Source: Patiria pectinifera
Taxonomy: Eukaryota > Echinodermata > Asteroidea > Valvatida > Asterinidae
Direction: 5' to 3'
Length of the DNA: 64,000 nucleotides
Assembly (NCBI GenBank): GCA_029964075.1
Contig: CM057149.1
Location: 21,280,197-21,344,196, forward strand
Shown: positions 46,161 through 59,138 of the stretch, piece after piece
Position numbering within the stretch: position 1 is the first letter of the stretch
How the letters are laid out: every line of letters starts with the position of its first letter
The notes under the pieces: generated by a model
Database searches by the model: none
The model's input: only the letters and a program-made list of their open reading frames with translations
Told to the model about the DNA's origin: nothing
Made by a program: the position numbers and the translations under genes

Positions 46161-49100
46161 AACATTGCTGATCGTTATAACAACTCCATCACTCCTTTCA
46201 ATTAAACCATCGTTTCCTATTCCCAGAGTTCATGATTTGGTTTTAACAACAAAATGTGACTGTATGAAATATCATTGCATAAATTGTCTTGACCTTTGTG
46301 AGTTTTTTCCCTCCATTTGTTTGCCTTTTTATAAGTGTATAACGTCCAAAAAGTGATATCCATATTTTTTTTTGGAAATTTCCTATCCTCGCGTGACAGA
46401 CTGCACTGGATCACTCCTGCTAAAGGAGGAACCCAGGTATCTTTCAATGTTTTTTCTTCAGGATATCAATCCCCGATTTTAAATAGCCATTTTTTATTTG
46501 GTGTTATGCAAACACTTAGGCTACAACATTTGAAGTTTGTTTGAAGAACAATTATCGCATGGGATTATGCATACCGCAAAATCACATTTTTTTTCTCTCC
46601 CCGGCTCTCGATTTGAAAGTTATTCAACGGCAACAAAGTATTCGTCATATTTTAGGAGTCTCAATCCTCTTCAGAAAGTTATTCTGTTGTACGGGCAAAT
46701 GAACACCATATTATTTGTCTTACTTCCAAAAATGTCATCTTCATGAATCAAAGTATTCGATAACAAAGGATCAATATCATTCCCAAATTGCCCTCAAGAT
46801 AGACTACATTCATGTCTCTTTGATCTACATGTCAAAGTATAGTGCAATTTCTACATTATGCAGTCAATATTACTCATAATATTGTACAGTACCTTTCTTA
46901 ATTTTCCATTTTTGTAAAAAATATGCATGTAACATTTGCTGTTTTACATTTGAAGTTAAAGTTTCTCATTCGTGTCCTTTATTTTGCCTGCAATGAATAT
47001 AAGTTGTTTTTATAATGATTACCTCACTCTGCAACCCCCCAAATCATATTTCCCCCTTCCTACCAAATATCCAACCCCCACCGCCACTGGCTGCCCCCTC
47101 CCTCCTATATAGTGAGATTTATGGATACGGCGTTGAATAAATCAAACCGAGTTGTATCTAACAAACCTAATTGTATAGTTGGTGTATTACGAACTTTTGG
47201 ACGTGGCACCTCGAAAACATGATTTTCTAATTGTTAGATATAGCCTAGCATTTAATATTAATTATGACGTTTCTAATGAGACATTGCACGACAACATCGG
47301 CCAACAATACGTATAATCATTTAATTTAATTCAACTGTAGAATTCAGAGCGGGACATTCCGTTGCAGGCCTGCAAAATCAAAAAGCCTCCACAATTTGAG
47401 TGAGTGATTTTAATACAATGTATCGCCCCCCCCCCCCACAATAACAACACACATTTTTCCCCATCTAGCGCCCCACCCCCTTGCTGGCCCGCCCTTCCTC
47501 CCCTATATTGACTATTACACGAGGTTTCATCTACAATACCTGATGTCCTGCACCCTCGCACAATCTCCGCAGGTAACGCGCGCTGCGCATGTACGCGCAA
47601 ATTCAACATAAGGGCGAGACTAGCAAGCGAAAATAGGATGGCGTACAGCAGAGGGTCGACGATACGCCGGGCGTATCTGTAGAAAGAAAAAAAAAATTCT
47701 GACACAACATATTGACAAGAAATAGGTCCGAGACAACAAAGCTAACATTAATCGAAAGGTTACACGGTACATGTTCTTCAGTTCATTTCGTAGCAAGTAA
47801 CTTCAAATCTCAACATTTACTCATTCGCTCGGCTACATCCCTGGCCTTCATCCACATTACCATGTAGAAGCACACTTGAAATGCTGAAATCTTGGCAAGT
47901 CAAACCTCAACAGAACAGGTTCACAATTGGACTTAACCCGGAGTTTTTAGTTAAGCAGAGTTGTATATTAAACTCTGACATGTCTGAAGGCAATGGGTTC
48001 TTTCTTTTTTGACTTAACAGTGTTTTGAGTTATCAGAGTTTGACTTATCGAGATTTCACTGCATCAACAATACAACCAGTCAACTCCACCCATCGCGGCA
48101 TCCCTCTAGGTTTGCGACTGAGCGAATCCATTAAATAATGGGTGACAACTGACTGAATGAGAATCATGTCCCGAATGCTGATACAGGGATTGTGTCACGA
48201 GAGGGCGCAATTTAAAATATGACTCGGCAAATTTGGCATTGAAATCGAGATCCAGAGTATTGAGTTCATGTTTGTTCTGTTTTCTCGAAATACAGCATTC
48301 ACAGAGCTAAAACTTCATAAGGTTAGTTGTCATAAAGCATCCGTCTTTTGTTTCTGAGCACTTTTGTTGGTTCAAACAAAATGAATGCACACATTACAAA
48401 ATGGTCTTCTCTACCTTTAAGGACAATTGGAAAAAAAAATTGATAAATTTAATACATAGTATTAAAACTCACTTCGTTGTTAACAATGTTTGTCTATGAT
48501 TTTTGTGACTTCCTTCACTTCTGTGTCTCTTTTTCCCGTATGCTGCTGCGAGGGTATTGCATACATAGATTTCTGACGATAATCCTTAAATAAATTTTCC
48601 TCGGACATTATGAACATTCTTGATTCCCCTTTTATTATGACAATCTGTTTTTACCTATTATTGGTGGGTCTAATGTTCTATACAAATAATCTTTCAAACT
48701 TTTCACTCGTCCTTAACCCCACCCCCACTTCTGGAAAAAAATTGGGGGTTCACTAGTGAGCCTATAGATATATTCCATTTTCAATGCAGCCTTCTGACTT
48801 ACTTACAAGAGTTAAATCTTCTTGATGCAAAAAAACTGCCCTCCAAGGCTAAAACGGAACTTTTTTTTCAAGACCAATCTGACAATTTTACTCACATTAT
48901 AACTGCATATTTTGATGGAGTATTACACTTTGCCGCATCAGACACTTTTTTTCAAGCCAACGATGGCGCACTGCAGAGATACCGGTAGGATTCCTTCCAA
49001 TCAAGTGTAACTCAAGAAGATTAGTCCCAGTGTCGCAAGCAGGATGCGTTTATGTCAGGTCTCGATCCATATAGAATAAATTTATACTATACTGAGCATA

Positions 49101-49744
49101 TTTCTATTCCCCTGGATCTAATGCCATGCAGACCCCTGCAGATTACTACACTTATGAGTACCTCCTTATCGTTCCCTTGTTTTGTTCCCATTGCTTGTAC
49201 ACGAAAACCTTCAGAGGACTTGGCTCAGGCCATCGGGGTCATTGTTATCGCAAATTCTCCATTGTCACAAGTCCAGTAGTACAGGAAAACAGGATTAAAA
49301 TGTCAGGAGTACTTAGTGCAACATCTCTCACCAACCACGAACCATCATTAACTACTTAAAAAAGGCACTCCCGCCCTAACGGTTCAGTCTATATTGTTAA
49401 TTTCGAGATGCTCCCAAAGGTATAATGGCACTGACTGTAGGAACATCCATCATGAAGAAGTCGTTGTATGGAAATATTGAGATTTTCGCAGATTTGATCA
49501 TGTGCATATTTCTTTTCGGAGACTTAATCACCAGCTTAAGATTGGCCTATATTGATTTAAGACGATCTCCACGAAAGCTCCGTTAGACGAATGCAAAGAC
49601 CAGGAACCCTCTTTCATGATGCCATCCACCTTTGCTTTCCCGCCCTTCTTCATTGTTGTGTCCTCAGTGCGACCTCTATTGGCGGGGTTCAGCAGGTCAG
49701 CCATGTTGAGTTAAACCGTGTGTTCAGGCATAGGTTCTTTATAC
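45749..49744. other. Long gene-poor stretch
   Basis: Mostly AT-rich DNA with C-runs near 47040-47100 and 47427-47437. Only one weak exon candidate (47540-47676) was found. Confidence 0.4.
47540..47676 (-). other. Candidate orphan exon with a hydrophobic segment
   Basis: After a strong acceptor TTTCTTTCTACAG, a 137-base open stretch encodes YARRIVDPLLYAILFSLASL and ALMLNLRVHAQ, then reaches CATCAG|GTATTG. It looks like a membrane helix. There is no ATG and no phase-matched partner nearby, so function and reality are unsure. Confidence 0.25.
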
Positions 49745-50350
49745 ATACAAATATTGAGTGGCTCAGCGTGGAATGGGAGGAATATTATCGCAAGGTAAAA
49801 ACTGAACTTTTCCATTTCACGAGGCGAAGCTGAGTGAACTGGAAAAGTCCAGATTTTACCGACAAATGCAAAGACCAGGAACCCTCTTTCATGCATGCCA
49901 TCCACCTTTGCTGGAAAAGTCCAGATTTTACCGAGCGATAATATTCCTCCCATTTCACAATTTAAAGCCACTCAATATTTGTTTTATATAACTTACATCA
50001 TTATAGATCCGTGCCATTTGATATATTTGAACTTTTATTTCAATACAAAATTGGTGAAAAAATGTATTTCTCTCCTCCAAACCACCCCTTCACGAAAATG
50101 TTTGAACCCAACGCTGTAGCGCTGGCTCTTTGGACTGGCAATAAGCGCTACGCGCAACGCTGAACGCACACACCAGCATGCATTTGCACACAAATACCGC
50201 GTCATGGAACAAGACTGATCCTAACTGTTCAATAGTATTTCCCATTCCCCATGGACGGATAGTACTTTTTGAGCTCCGGCGTGAATGGCAGTAATAACGA
50301 ATGACACGTGATTTGAGTTCCACCAATCAAATGACAAGGATCTGTATGTC
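49745..50350 (+). mobile_element. GATCCATGG-family relative
   Basis: Shares CACCCCTTCACGAAAATGTTTG, GCATGCATTTGCACACAAAT and flanking blocks with 52975-53360, and more distantly with 50570-51095. A local duplication of ACAAATGCAAAGACCAGGA style sequence lies near 49590 and 49865. Confidence 0.55.
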
Positions 50351-50569
50351 GGTTATATAATCCTCAATGACAAAACAAATGGCGTTGTTATTCCGTTGCT
50401 TCGGTGGGCGGGGCTTGTAGCGAAATCCAGAATGGTCCATTGGAGCAGGAGGGTGGACGGACTGTGCAAATTATCAACTGTTATGCCAACTACTTACAAC
50501 CCCGAACATCTATATTTTGTTGAAGTAGAATGTATGAAGTAGTGTATGTTATACAAATATTGAATGCTT

Positions 50570-51095
50570 CGAGTGGTGTAGTAAAACTAGCCTCCCGAGG
50601 TGATCCATGGGCATTCTATTTTCCCGAGGCGAAGCCGAGGGAAAACATAATGCTCCATGGATCACCGAGGGAGGCTAGTTTTACTTCACCACAAGATATA
50701 GCATTCAATATTTGTTTTATCACACTTCACCCACAGATTCTGCTTGGTTTTAATATTTTAAATTATTTAAATCTGAACACAGTTGAAATAAACTTCAATT
50801 TCAATACAAAATTGGTGGAAAATGTATTTCTCTCTTCCAAACTACCCCTTCGCGAAATGTTTGAACCAAACTTTGTGGCGCGCTCTTAGAACAAAACGCG
50901 CAACGCGCACTCCAGCATGCATTTGCACACAAATACCGCGCCGCGGAAATAGTACTTTGGTTGCTAACAGTATAGTACTTTGGTTGCTACGGGTATAGTA
51001 CTTTTGGCCGTGCACAGAAAGATAGCAAAAATAGAAAGTATCATGTGACTCGCTCTCGGCCAATCAAGACACAGAATTTGTGGGTGAGGTGTTAT
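50570..51095 (+). mobile_element. GATCCATGG-family element, full copy
   Basis: Inverse of 8958-9535. It begins with a hairpin whose loop region is CCCGAGGCGAAGCCGAGGG, flanked by ATGATCC-type arms (GGTGATCCATGG / CCATGGATCACC). Confidence 0.75.
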
Positions 51096-51098
51096 AAA

Positions 51099-52047
51099 GT
51101 GCACTAGCGTGTGGTACCTGGGGTGCGTGCGCAGTAGCCAGATAACCTCGTGTGGAATTGCCGCGCTTTTGGACTCGTGTAGAATTTGGGAGTTGGTGCT
51201 TTAATAGCTCCATGGTGCTTGGAAGCCAGTGGAAGCGGACGTGGCTTGAGTTGCTCGTGGATCAAGGTGCTGTAAGTTGTGTGGGTGCACAACGGACGAC
51301 GTCGGAGAGACCGACTAGCTTTGGTAGCAGTGCAGTCCGTTAGTGAGGGTTGGCGTTAGCGCCGGTTATTGCGTGTGTGAGTTTAATTGCGTTAGCGTGC
51401 ATTTTATGTTAAGATCCGAACTGATAAGCACTTGTGCCACATTTGTGTAGGTTTCCCCCCACTCAACTCCCGTAGTTAATCAATTAATGTTTAAAAGTTT
51501 ATCAATTAATGATAATTGATACCAGCCTCCCGGCCGACTAAGCGCCATTTTCCGTCAAGTAAGGAAACTCAATTTCCTTTCCGGAACCCAAACATTCCTT
51601 TGAGTAACCAATATTTGCCTTAAGGAACCACTATTCCCTTAAGGAATCTGCATTCCCCTTAAGGAACTTAAACTTCCCTTAAGGAGCTTAGGGCCTAAAC
51701 TTCCCTTAAGGAACTTAAACTTACCATTGAGGAACCTAAATTCCCCTTAAGGAACCCAAATTTCCCTTTAGGATGCATTTCCATTAATTAAAGATCAAAG
51801 TAAGTTTTTCAGTGGTAGTTTGAATAAAGGGATAAACCCACTGGACTCGAATAAACCTAGCCTTTCCTTGTAAGTTATTCTGTGTGCCCAATTGAGGTAA
51901 TCCAAGCCTGCCCTACCCCTAAATTAAGAGTCACGCGCGGCGATATACGGTCTCCAGACGGACCACCCCAAGTGCTGCAGGACTGCCGCTCGCCCGAGCA
52001 GTATACCGAGTCGAGAGGATCCGGACGGGTTTTGCCACAATATTAAT
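51099..52047 (+). repeat. Probable solo LTR with internal minisatellite
   Basis: GC-richer block running from about TGCACTAGCG to GGGTTTTGCCA, between AT-rich flanks, containing AATAAACC near 51860. Boundaries and target duplication are not certain, and no partner LTR is present. Confidence 0.35.
51575..51775. repeat. CCCTTAAGGAAC minisatellite
   Basis: About nine degenerate 19-24-bp units with core TTCCCTTAAGGAACTTAAAC. The core itself is a partial palindrome. Confidence 0.85.
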
Positions 52048-52049
52048 TC

Positions 52050-52650
52050 CCGATCATGAACGTCACTATTATTCATGAATTAGAAAATATCAAAAATTAC
52101 CATCCTTACTTTGGCCGCAAAATTTCCATATTTATCTAATTGAATTCAGTGACCAATCTTGTTCAGTTTTTAGTGAACTTATACATAAAATATCATTGAT
52201 GAAGATTAATCTTGAAACATAATTTATCACTCTAGAGCGTATATCAAATTCACCATACGATCCATGAATGTTCCAGATCAATTAACTGGTGGAAATATTT
52301 GCATTGATACTGTGCCATTCAGTTCATGGAATTAAGTGATAATCCTTTGATTGTATTTTCTAAGGTTATTACTGAAAAAGATAATGGTCCCATTTTGAAG
52401 CACTACCCTAAACGACTATGGGCCATATTTTGCGCTTGAACTCTACAGTTGAGTTTGTTGATACTGAGCATTTCGGAGGTCACAGGTTCACATCCTGCTT
52501 CCTTCAATTTGTTTGTTTAACCTCAAAGTGAGCCTTCGTTCTCAATTTTGAACCAAAGGTTTGAAACTCTGGTTGTAGCAAATTTAGAGGAGAACCAATC
52601 TGGAAATGACTGTGCAGCGATCATTTCACTGCTGAATGTTTCTTAGGCTT
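52050..52650 (+). mobile_element. tRNA-derived SINE-like family, copy 1
   Basis: Body shared with 56320-56900. The tRNA-like head GAACTCTACAGTTGAG ... GGTCACAGGTTCACATCC has A- and B-box-like segments (about 52440-52500). Confidence 0.6.
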
Positions 52651-52974
52651 GGGAAAGACAAACTCGTCGGAATGATACTGTTACACCATATATTGGAGGA
52701 ATACATGTACTTGGGATTTGGTTGTTGATTCTTTGCAGGAGGAGTTAGAGAGTTGCTGGTTTGATAAGATAAGACTACCCTTTTCGTCTGACTGTACGTA
52801 AATATTTGTCTGTAACATGGAAAACAACCTAATATGTTAATAACTGCTCGACGCCATGGGGAAGAGATTGGTGGTATGTATTCATTGTATGAGTCGCACA
52901 AATGAGTTATTTGTTTAGTCCGTTGCAAATTTATTCGGAAAGTCGTGATTCTTTAGAGATCGAAGCGAATAAAG

Positions 52975-53465
52975 TTATACAAATATTGATTGGATCAGCG
53001 TGGAATTGAACGGGAGGAATATTATCGCAAGGTAAAATCTTGACTTTTTCATTTCACAATTTAAAGCCACTCAGTATTTGTTTTATATAACAGACATATA
53101 GATCCTTGCCATTTGATATATTTGAACTTTTATTTCAATACAAAATTGGTGAAAAATGTATTTCTCTCTTCCAAACCACCCCTTCACGAAAATATTTGAA
53201 CCCAACGCTGTAGCGCTGGCTCTTTGGGACAATACGCGCTACGCGCAACGCTGAACGCGCACACCAGCATGCATTTGCACACAAATACCGCGTTATGATC
53301 CTAACTGTTGAATAGTATTTCCCATTCCCCATGGGCGGATAGTATACAAACTAATATGGTTTGAGGGTGGACAGTCGATATTCGCTCCCCGAGGTATTGG
53401 AAGTTGACAAACTAGTTCCCGAGGCGAAGCCGAGGGAACTAGTTTGTCAACTTCCAGTATCGAGG
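52975..53465 (+). mobile_element. GATCCATGG-family relative with terminal hairpin
   Basis: Related to 49745-50350. It ends in a hairpin GGAAGTTGACAAACTAGTTC around the loop CCCGAGGCGAAGCCGAGGG (about 53397-53455). Confidence 0.6.
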
Positions 53466-53663
53466 TTAAGGTTATTGCACCACACTGCACCACAGATCAC
53501 CACAGGTTAAGGTTATCGCACCACAGAGCATCCACAGATGCTCTGCGGTGCGATCTGAGGCAATTTCTGACCACTTTAACCAATGTGTTTTTGAGGAAAA
53601 GATGGTGGTGTACTCATTGCCTGCCTTTATTGCGATGTCACATAAAAAAAAAATTGGTTTCGG

Positions 53664-53722
53664 GGTTTTTTTTGGGGGGGGGGCATGGCCCCCTTTGGCC
53701 CCCCCCCCCCGGATCCGCCCTT
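53664..53722. repeat. G-run/C-run hairpin
   Basis: GGGGGGGGGGCATGGCCCCC followed by a long C-run and GGATCCGCCCTTGC; strongly self-complementary. Confidence 0.7.
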
Positions 53723-54360
53723 GCATTTACAAGGACTGCATTAGAAAAAAATTACACGAGCCCTTTAACAGAAGCCGCTCCCGCTCGAATGTTCCGTCTA
53801 TATTTGTTAATTTTGAGAAATTATCAACTTTATGATGACACTGACTGAAGGAACATCAAACATAAAGAAATCTTTGCATGAAAATAGTTAGATTTTCGCA
53901 GAGTTGATCACAATTTGCTTTATAGGCCTAGACTTACCCGCTTGAGTCTGGCATAAAATGCCTTCCGAGGATCTGCACCCAAGCGCCTTGAGAACCGAGC
54001 AAAGACCAGGACCCTACTTTCCTGGCACCGACTTTCTTTGCTATCCCGTACTCCTTCAGGTTAATATTGCTGCTCCTGAAGTGTACAAAAGCACCGGATC
54101 AGATTCGACCCAAATCAGGGTCAGATTTGACGTGGTAAGACGTGGTAATACAATATCATTGTGACACCACACAACAAAATGTTCATTTGACCAATGAGTG
54201 TCGTTTTTATTGAATGTAAAATTGTCACAAAAAAAAGAAAAACATAATATTCATTAACCTGATACAAAATCTGTATATATGACCAGGTTGTTTCTTTTTT
54301 TACCAAAGCTATCCATAATTATTCAGTCGAACAATGTAGGAGAAGGTATCAAGAAGTTTG

Positions 54361-54410
54361 GTTGTTGTTGTTGTTGTTGTTGTGTTTTTTTTTTGGGGGG
54401 GGGGCTTTTC
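54361..54410. repeat. (GTT)n and G-run
   Basis: Seven GTT units, then T10 and G10. Confidence 0.9.
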
Positions 54411-54696
54411 TTGGATGGGGTAAGGAAATCGAGGGGTACGACACATCATTGAACGATTGAAGGTTGTATCTGTCTGAGTTGATGTAGCCTCAACATTTAT
54501 ATTGAGTAAAACAAAATCAATCACTTTTTTATCGATTAGATGAACCTGTAATGTTATCCTTATACGACGTCAAGAACACTATTCAGAACTTTTGGGCACC
54601 GCAAATGTTGTCGTTGTTTCGCTATAGCCAACGGAAGGAATTCTAAAGAAAAAAGTTTACCCCCGGCTGAAATTATAAGGTTGAGTGTTGTGTAAC

Positions 54697-54845
54697 CTCG
54701 ATTTGAAAGTCCCTGCGGAACGCAGGGCACTTTCAAATCTGAGTTGTACACTTCTGCCTATGTAACTCTCCTCTCTGCATCGGGCGCCCATAACGGTAGG
54801 CAGCGCGGCCAAGACCGCCAGAAATATCATCGACATCATCAACAT
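54697..54845 (-). pseudogene. Inverted, damaged copy of exon 1 of the secreted-protein gene
   Basis: From the ATG at 54845 it reads MLMMSMIFLAVLAALPTVMG, closely matching exon 1 at 60642, then SYIG. A small deletion changes the frame after SYIGR. The exon-end position is 149 bases instead of 154, so the phase no longer fits exon 2. The donor has become GTTACA. Homology runs on into the following intron. No copies of exons 2 and 3 were seen. Confidence 0.75.
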
Positions 54846-55659
54846 CGCTAGACGATCAAGATAATTGGTACCAGACGTCAACACTCTTGAAGTTTAGCAG
54901 ACAAACTAACCAAGACTTAATTGACTAATCAGAAATCATATACAATTATTACACACAATAATGTTGGACTGTACCGTTATAGGAGCTTGCCATTCTGTTG
55001 CAGAGTTGCTGACTGGTCGGAGTGACTCGGACTCGAGTCGTCGGACTGTCGCTATTTTGACTTGACTTCAGACTGACTGTAAATACCAGCTTTTTTGGAC
55101 TGACAAACAATGATGATTGATGACTTGAAAATGACTTTTTTAACAACCCAAGAACCCCCAAGTCAGACGCTAAATAAAAAAAAAAAAACTTCCCACAAGT
55201 TTCAAAAGTTAAGACTGTCAAGACAACAACAACAGTTTTCAACAGTTTTCAAGTCTCTTGTTTAATGTAATTAATGTAATGGTTTTTGAACTGAGAGGGA
55301 GCTTTCATAAAAAAGAAGCAGGCCTTTGTTTAATTGTTGTAAAAATAATACCGGATAATTTAACCCATTGGTTAGTACACATGAAAATTGAACAATAAAA
55401 AGTATAAGTATACTACATGTAGTGAGTGAGTGAGTGTTTTTTTTTTTGTCATTTTCAACATCATTTTTTACAATGTAGTAAAAATTTATTAAGTATACAA
55501 AAGGCTAATATCCCGAGATATACTGATAAACTACAAGAATAGTAATATAACAAAAAGGAAAAGGGGGGGGAGAAGGAGGCATGTTCAAAATAACTCTGAC
55601 CGTTGACTTTTCTTTTTTTAGCAGCTACAGCTGGACAAAATAATTGACGTGTTCTTGGA

Positions 55660-55837
55660 CAAAGATAGAAGTGACTTGACTTGTGTTTTGACCAAATGAA
55701 ATGACTTGAGACTGTGACTGTGACTGGACCTAATGACTTGTGACTTGACTTGTGACTGGACCTAATGACTTGTGACTTGACTTGGACTTGCAAACAATGA
55801 CTTGTGACTTGACTTGGACTTGCAAAAAATGACTTGC
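55660..55837. repeat. (TGACT/TGACTTG)n degenerate tandem array
   Basis: Repeats of GTGACTTGACTTG and GACTGGACCTAATGACTT. Similar GACT-rich DNA occurs near 55005-55085. Confidence 0.85.
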
Positions 55838-56319
55838 TGCCACCTCTGTTCTGTTGTTATGGTGGGCGGGGCTTATAGCGAAATCCAGAACGGTCAATGG
55901 GAGCAGGAGGGTAGACGGACTGTGTCAACTATCAACTGTTTATGCCGACTTCTATTTTTCCGTAAATGTTGGTTTTTATGATAAGAGCATAAACAAATTT
56001 CCAAAACACCTTTCCAATTGTCTCACGGCTACAAAAATGAGACATGTTTTCTTGCACTGTTAATGCTTTTAGAAGTCAGTCAATTTCAATGCGTACTGTG
56101 TACCACCCTGTGAAATTGTATTGATCGAATTCAATAACCGGTACCGGTATTTGTTAACATAGCTTGAAATATCTTGGTAAATTTGTCTAGTCGTCTGGTT
56201 CTGTCTTTCACTTCTGGGATTTATGTTTTGTGTTTTTCCTTTTAATTTCACTTCGTCTATAACTTCATGGTATTTGGGTCTAATCAACATTATTTCAAAA
56301 GAATATTAAACAAGAACGT

Positions 56320-56900
56320 CCTTATTATTCATGAAGTAGAAAAGACAAAATTACCATCTTTGTTTTCTCCAAAAAAAATCCATGATCATCGAATTTAATT
56401 CAGTGACCAATTTTGTTACTTTTTTTTCTGAGCCATGACTTATCACTCCTCAGTGTATTTCCAATTCACCATACGATCCATGCATATTACAGATCAATTA
56501 GCAGGTGTAAACTTTTAGCATTGACACTTTTCCTTTACTGAGTTAATTAAATTCCTCGGATTCCGGGATAATTCTTGTTTCTACTTTCTAAGGTTAAAGG
56601 CTTAACTGAAATAAGATGAGGGTCTAATTTTGTGACACTGTCCTAATGAGCCACAGTTCGCGCTTGAACTCTACAGTTGGTAGATATCTAGCATTTGTTC
56701 CGCGGGTCACAGGTACTCATCCTCCTTTACTTTCTTTGTTTAGCCTCAAAGTTAACCTTAATTTTCAACTGAGAACCTAAGGTTCTAAATTCTGGCTGGA
56801 GCAAAATTAACGAAGAAACAAGCTGGAAATGACCGTGCAGCATCATTTCACGGCTGAATGTTGCACTGCACTATACTGCTCTACACTATAAGCTCAGGCA
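56320..56900 (+). mobile_element. tRNA-derived SINE-like family, copy 2
   Basis: Shares ATTATTCATGAA, TTCAGTGACCAAT, CACCATACGATCCATG and the tRNA-like CTCTACAGTTGGTAGA head (56672) with the other copies. Confidence 0.6.
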
Positions 56901-57042
56901 GGATACAATCGTCAGAATAACACCGTGCCGCCAATCTTCGAGGACCTCGGGGGTCGGGGCAGGGAGGTTTGCTGGTTTGAGGTTGCATGGTTAGACCATC
57001 CTTTTCTTTATTCTTTTTATATACGTTTTTCTTCTACCAGTA

Positions 57043-57910
57043 CACTTCGGCACTTTCATAAATTCGATCGACTTCAGACTTAGCACGAAATTCGACCACT
57101 ACACACTAATTGTCCTAGAAGAAATTTGTCATCTTGACGTCATCAGCTGTCAGGTAACGTAACATTAAAGATATATTTTTCCCCCATAGGTTTTGTACAC
57201 GTTTTTGTAAAACCATACACTTTGGCACTTTCTCAAATCTGATCGACCTCAGACTTGGCACACACCCCTACCCACAGATGGCCCTAGAAGAAATTTAACA
57301 TCGTGACGTCCACAGGTGTCAGGTGACGTCATATTAAAGATGTATTTTCTCCAAAATAGGTTTTGTACACGTTTTCGTAAAACCATACACTTTGGCAATT
57401 TCTTTGATATCTTAAATTTCGTTAATTAGCTGTTTTGGTGTACACACCACGAAACTAAGATTTTTTTGCTGTTTCGGTGTTTAGCTGTTTTTCTTCTCCT
57501 TTCTCCTTTTTCTGACTTTTTCTCCATAGGTTTTTTACACGTTTGTTCTACCAGTCCACTTTGGCACTTCCGTGAATCCGATCAACTTCAGACTTGGTAC
57601 ATACTTAGATCACTAGCCAATGATGGTCTTTAAAACAATTCGTGATCGTGACGTCATCAGGTGTCAGGTTACGTCACATTAAAGATACATTTTTCCCGAT
57701 AGGTTTTGTACACGTTTTAAAACACTCCACTTTGGGCACTTTGGGCACTTTCGTAAATTTGATCGACCTCAGACTTTGTACACATTTAGATCACCACCCA
57801 AAGATGGTCCTACAAGGAATTCATGATCGTGACGTTATCAGGTTCCAGGTTACGTCACATTGAAGATGCATTTCCCCCCCTGGTTTTGCACACGTTTTTC
57901 TTCAAACCAT
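57043..57910 (+). repeat. ~170-bp satellite A, five units
   Basis: Unit marker CACTTTGGCAC (first copy with one change) at 57043, 57218, 57388, 57557 and 57728. Most units also carry GTGACGTCATCAGGTGTCAG and TAGGTTTTGTACACGTTT; unit 3 has lost part of the interior. Confidence 0.88.
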
Positions 57911-58289
57911 ATTTTTTTCACTTCCACTTATCAAAATAAAATCAACTATGAGAGATCTGATTTAACTTTTGACAGGAATGGACAGAATAATCCAGCATCT
58001 ATCTTCCATTTTGATATTACGTGCAAAATCACATGACCCTTTCACGTGAAATTTTCAGACGTTTGTTAAGTTTGGCCGAAGTAGAAATAATAATCTTCAA
58101 TCTTCAAAAAGAAAAAAAGACGTGCTTCTATGAGGTCCCCTATAGGGGACGTTAGGCAAGGGTGAACTTATTGGGAAGGTTGGTGCGTCGCCTGGGAAGA
58201 AAATACCAATAAACAATTACAAACCAATACCATTGACACCTCAGCCGATATTATTTGGACGATATTCTGCATAGATACATGTGTATATA

Positions 58290-58985
58290 AAAAATGTAAT
58301 TTTGCGATGGTGGCTGCTTATTTGCATATTATGCACAAATTATTTACATAATCATTGTATGAATGGCTTCAACGAAATCGTTGACCCTGAAAACATGGGT
58401 TAAGATGCCTCGTTTTAGACGATTGGACAAAGTTTTACATAATTACATCTCCATATATATATATATTAGTTAATTTTCCGATAATGGCGATGCTTATTTG
58501 CATATTTTGCAAAAATACAAACATAAACATTGTAAAATGGCTTTAATGAAATCGTTGACCCTGAAAGCATGAGTTTAGACGACTCGTTGGATCCGAGTGT
58601 ACAAATTCCTGCAGAGAAAATACATAGGTGTTATCATTATGCTCAAAAATAGCGAGTGCTAATTTGCATAATGTGCATAAAATATACAAAATCGTTGTAG
58701 AAATGGCGTTAATACATTCGTTGACCCTAAGTACATGGATTTAGACACCTCATTTGATACGATTGGACAAATTCCTGCGTAGACATAGATTAAAGTTACA
58801 TTTTTTGATAACAGCGGATGCTAATTTGCATATTATGCATAAAATGCATAAATTGGTCATTGAAAAATGATTTTAATGAATTTGTTTACAAGCTTGGATG
58901 AAATCCTGGGCGAAATCCTGTAGATATATACAGAAAACTTATATATTTTTTATGGCGGAAGCTAATTTGCATATTAATTTTTTTT
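58290..58985 (+). repeat. ~170-bp satellite B, about five units
   Basis: Unit marker GCTAATTTGCATATTATGCA with variants near 58316, 58491, 58657, 58820 and 58960, plus AATCGTTGACCCTGAAA in most units. It is unrelated by eye to satellite A next to it. Confidence 0.85.
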
Positions 58986-59138
58986 TTAAATGCTCAAGGG
59001 TGCCGAGGTGGCACCTGTCAAAATATTCATCTACAAGGTCCAAATGACAAGAAAATGCAAAAACATTTTGTGTGAAATCTAATTCACGCTTCCGTGGTCA
59101 ACCCCCGGACTAATTTGTTTTCCGAATTGTAGTAAAGA

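Noticed and set aside
53444-53848. Open frames of 84-134 codons around the G/C-run region
   Set aside because: They run through homopolymers and repeat sequence, overlap on both strands and show no domain.
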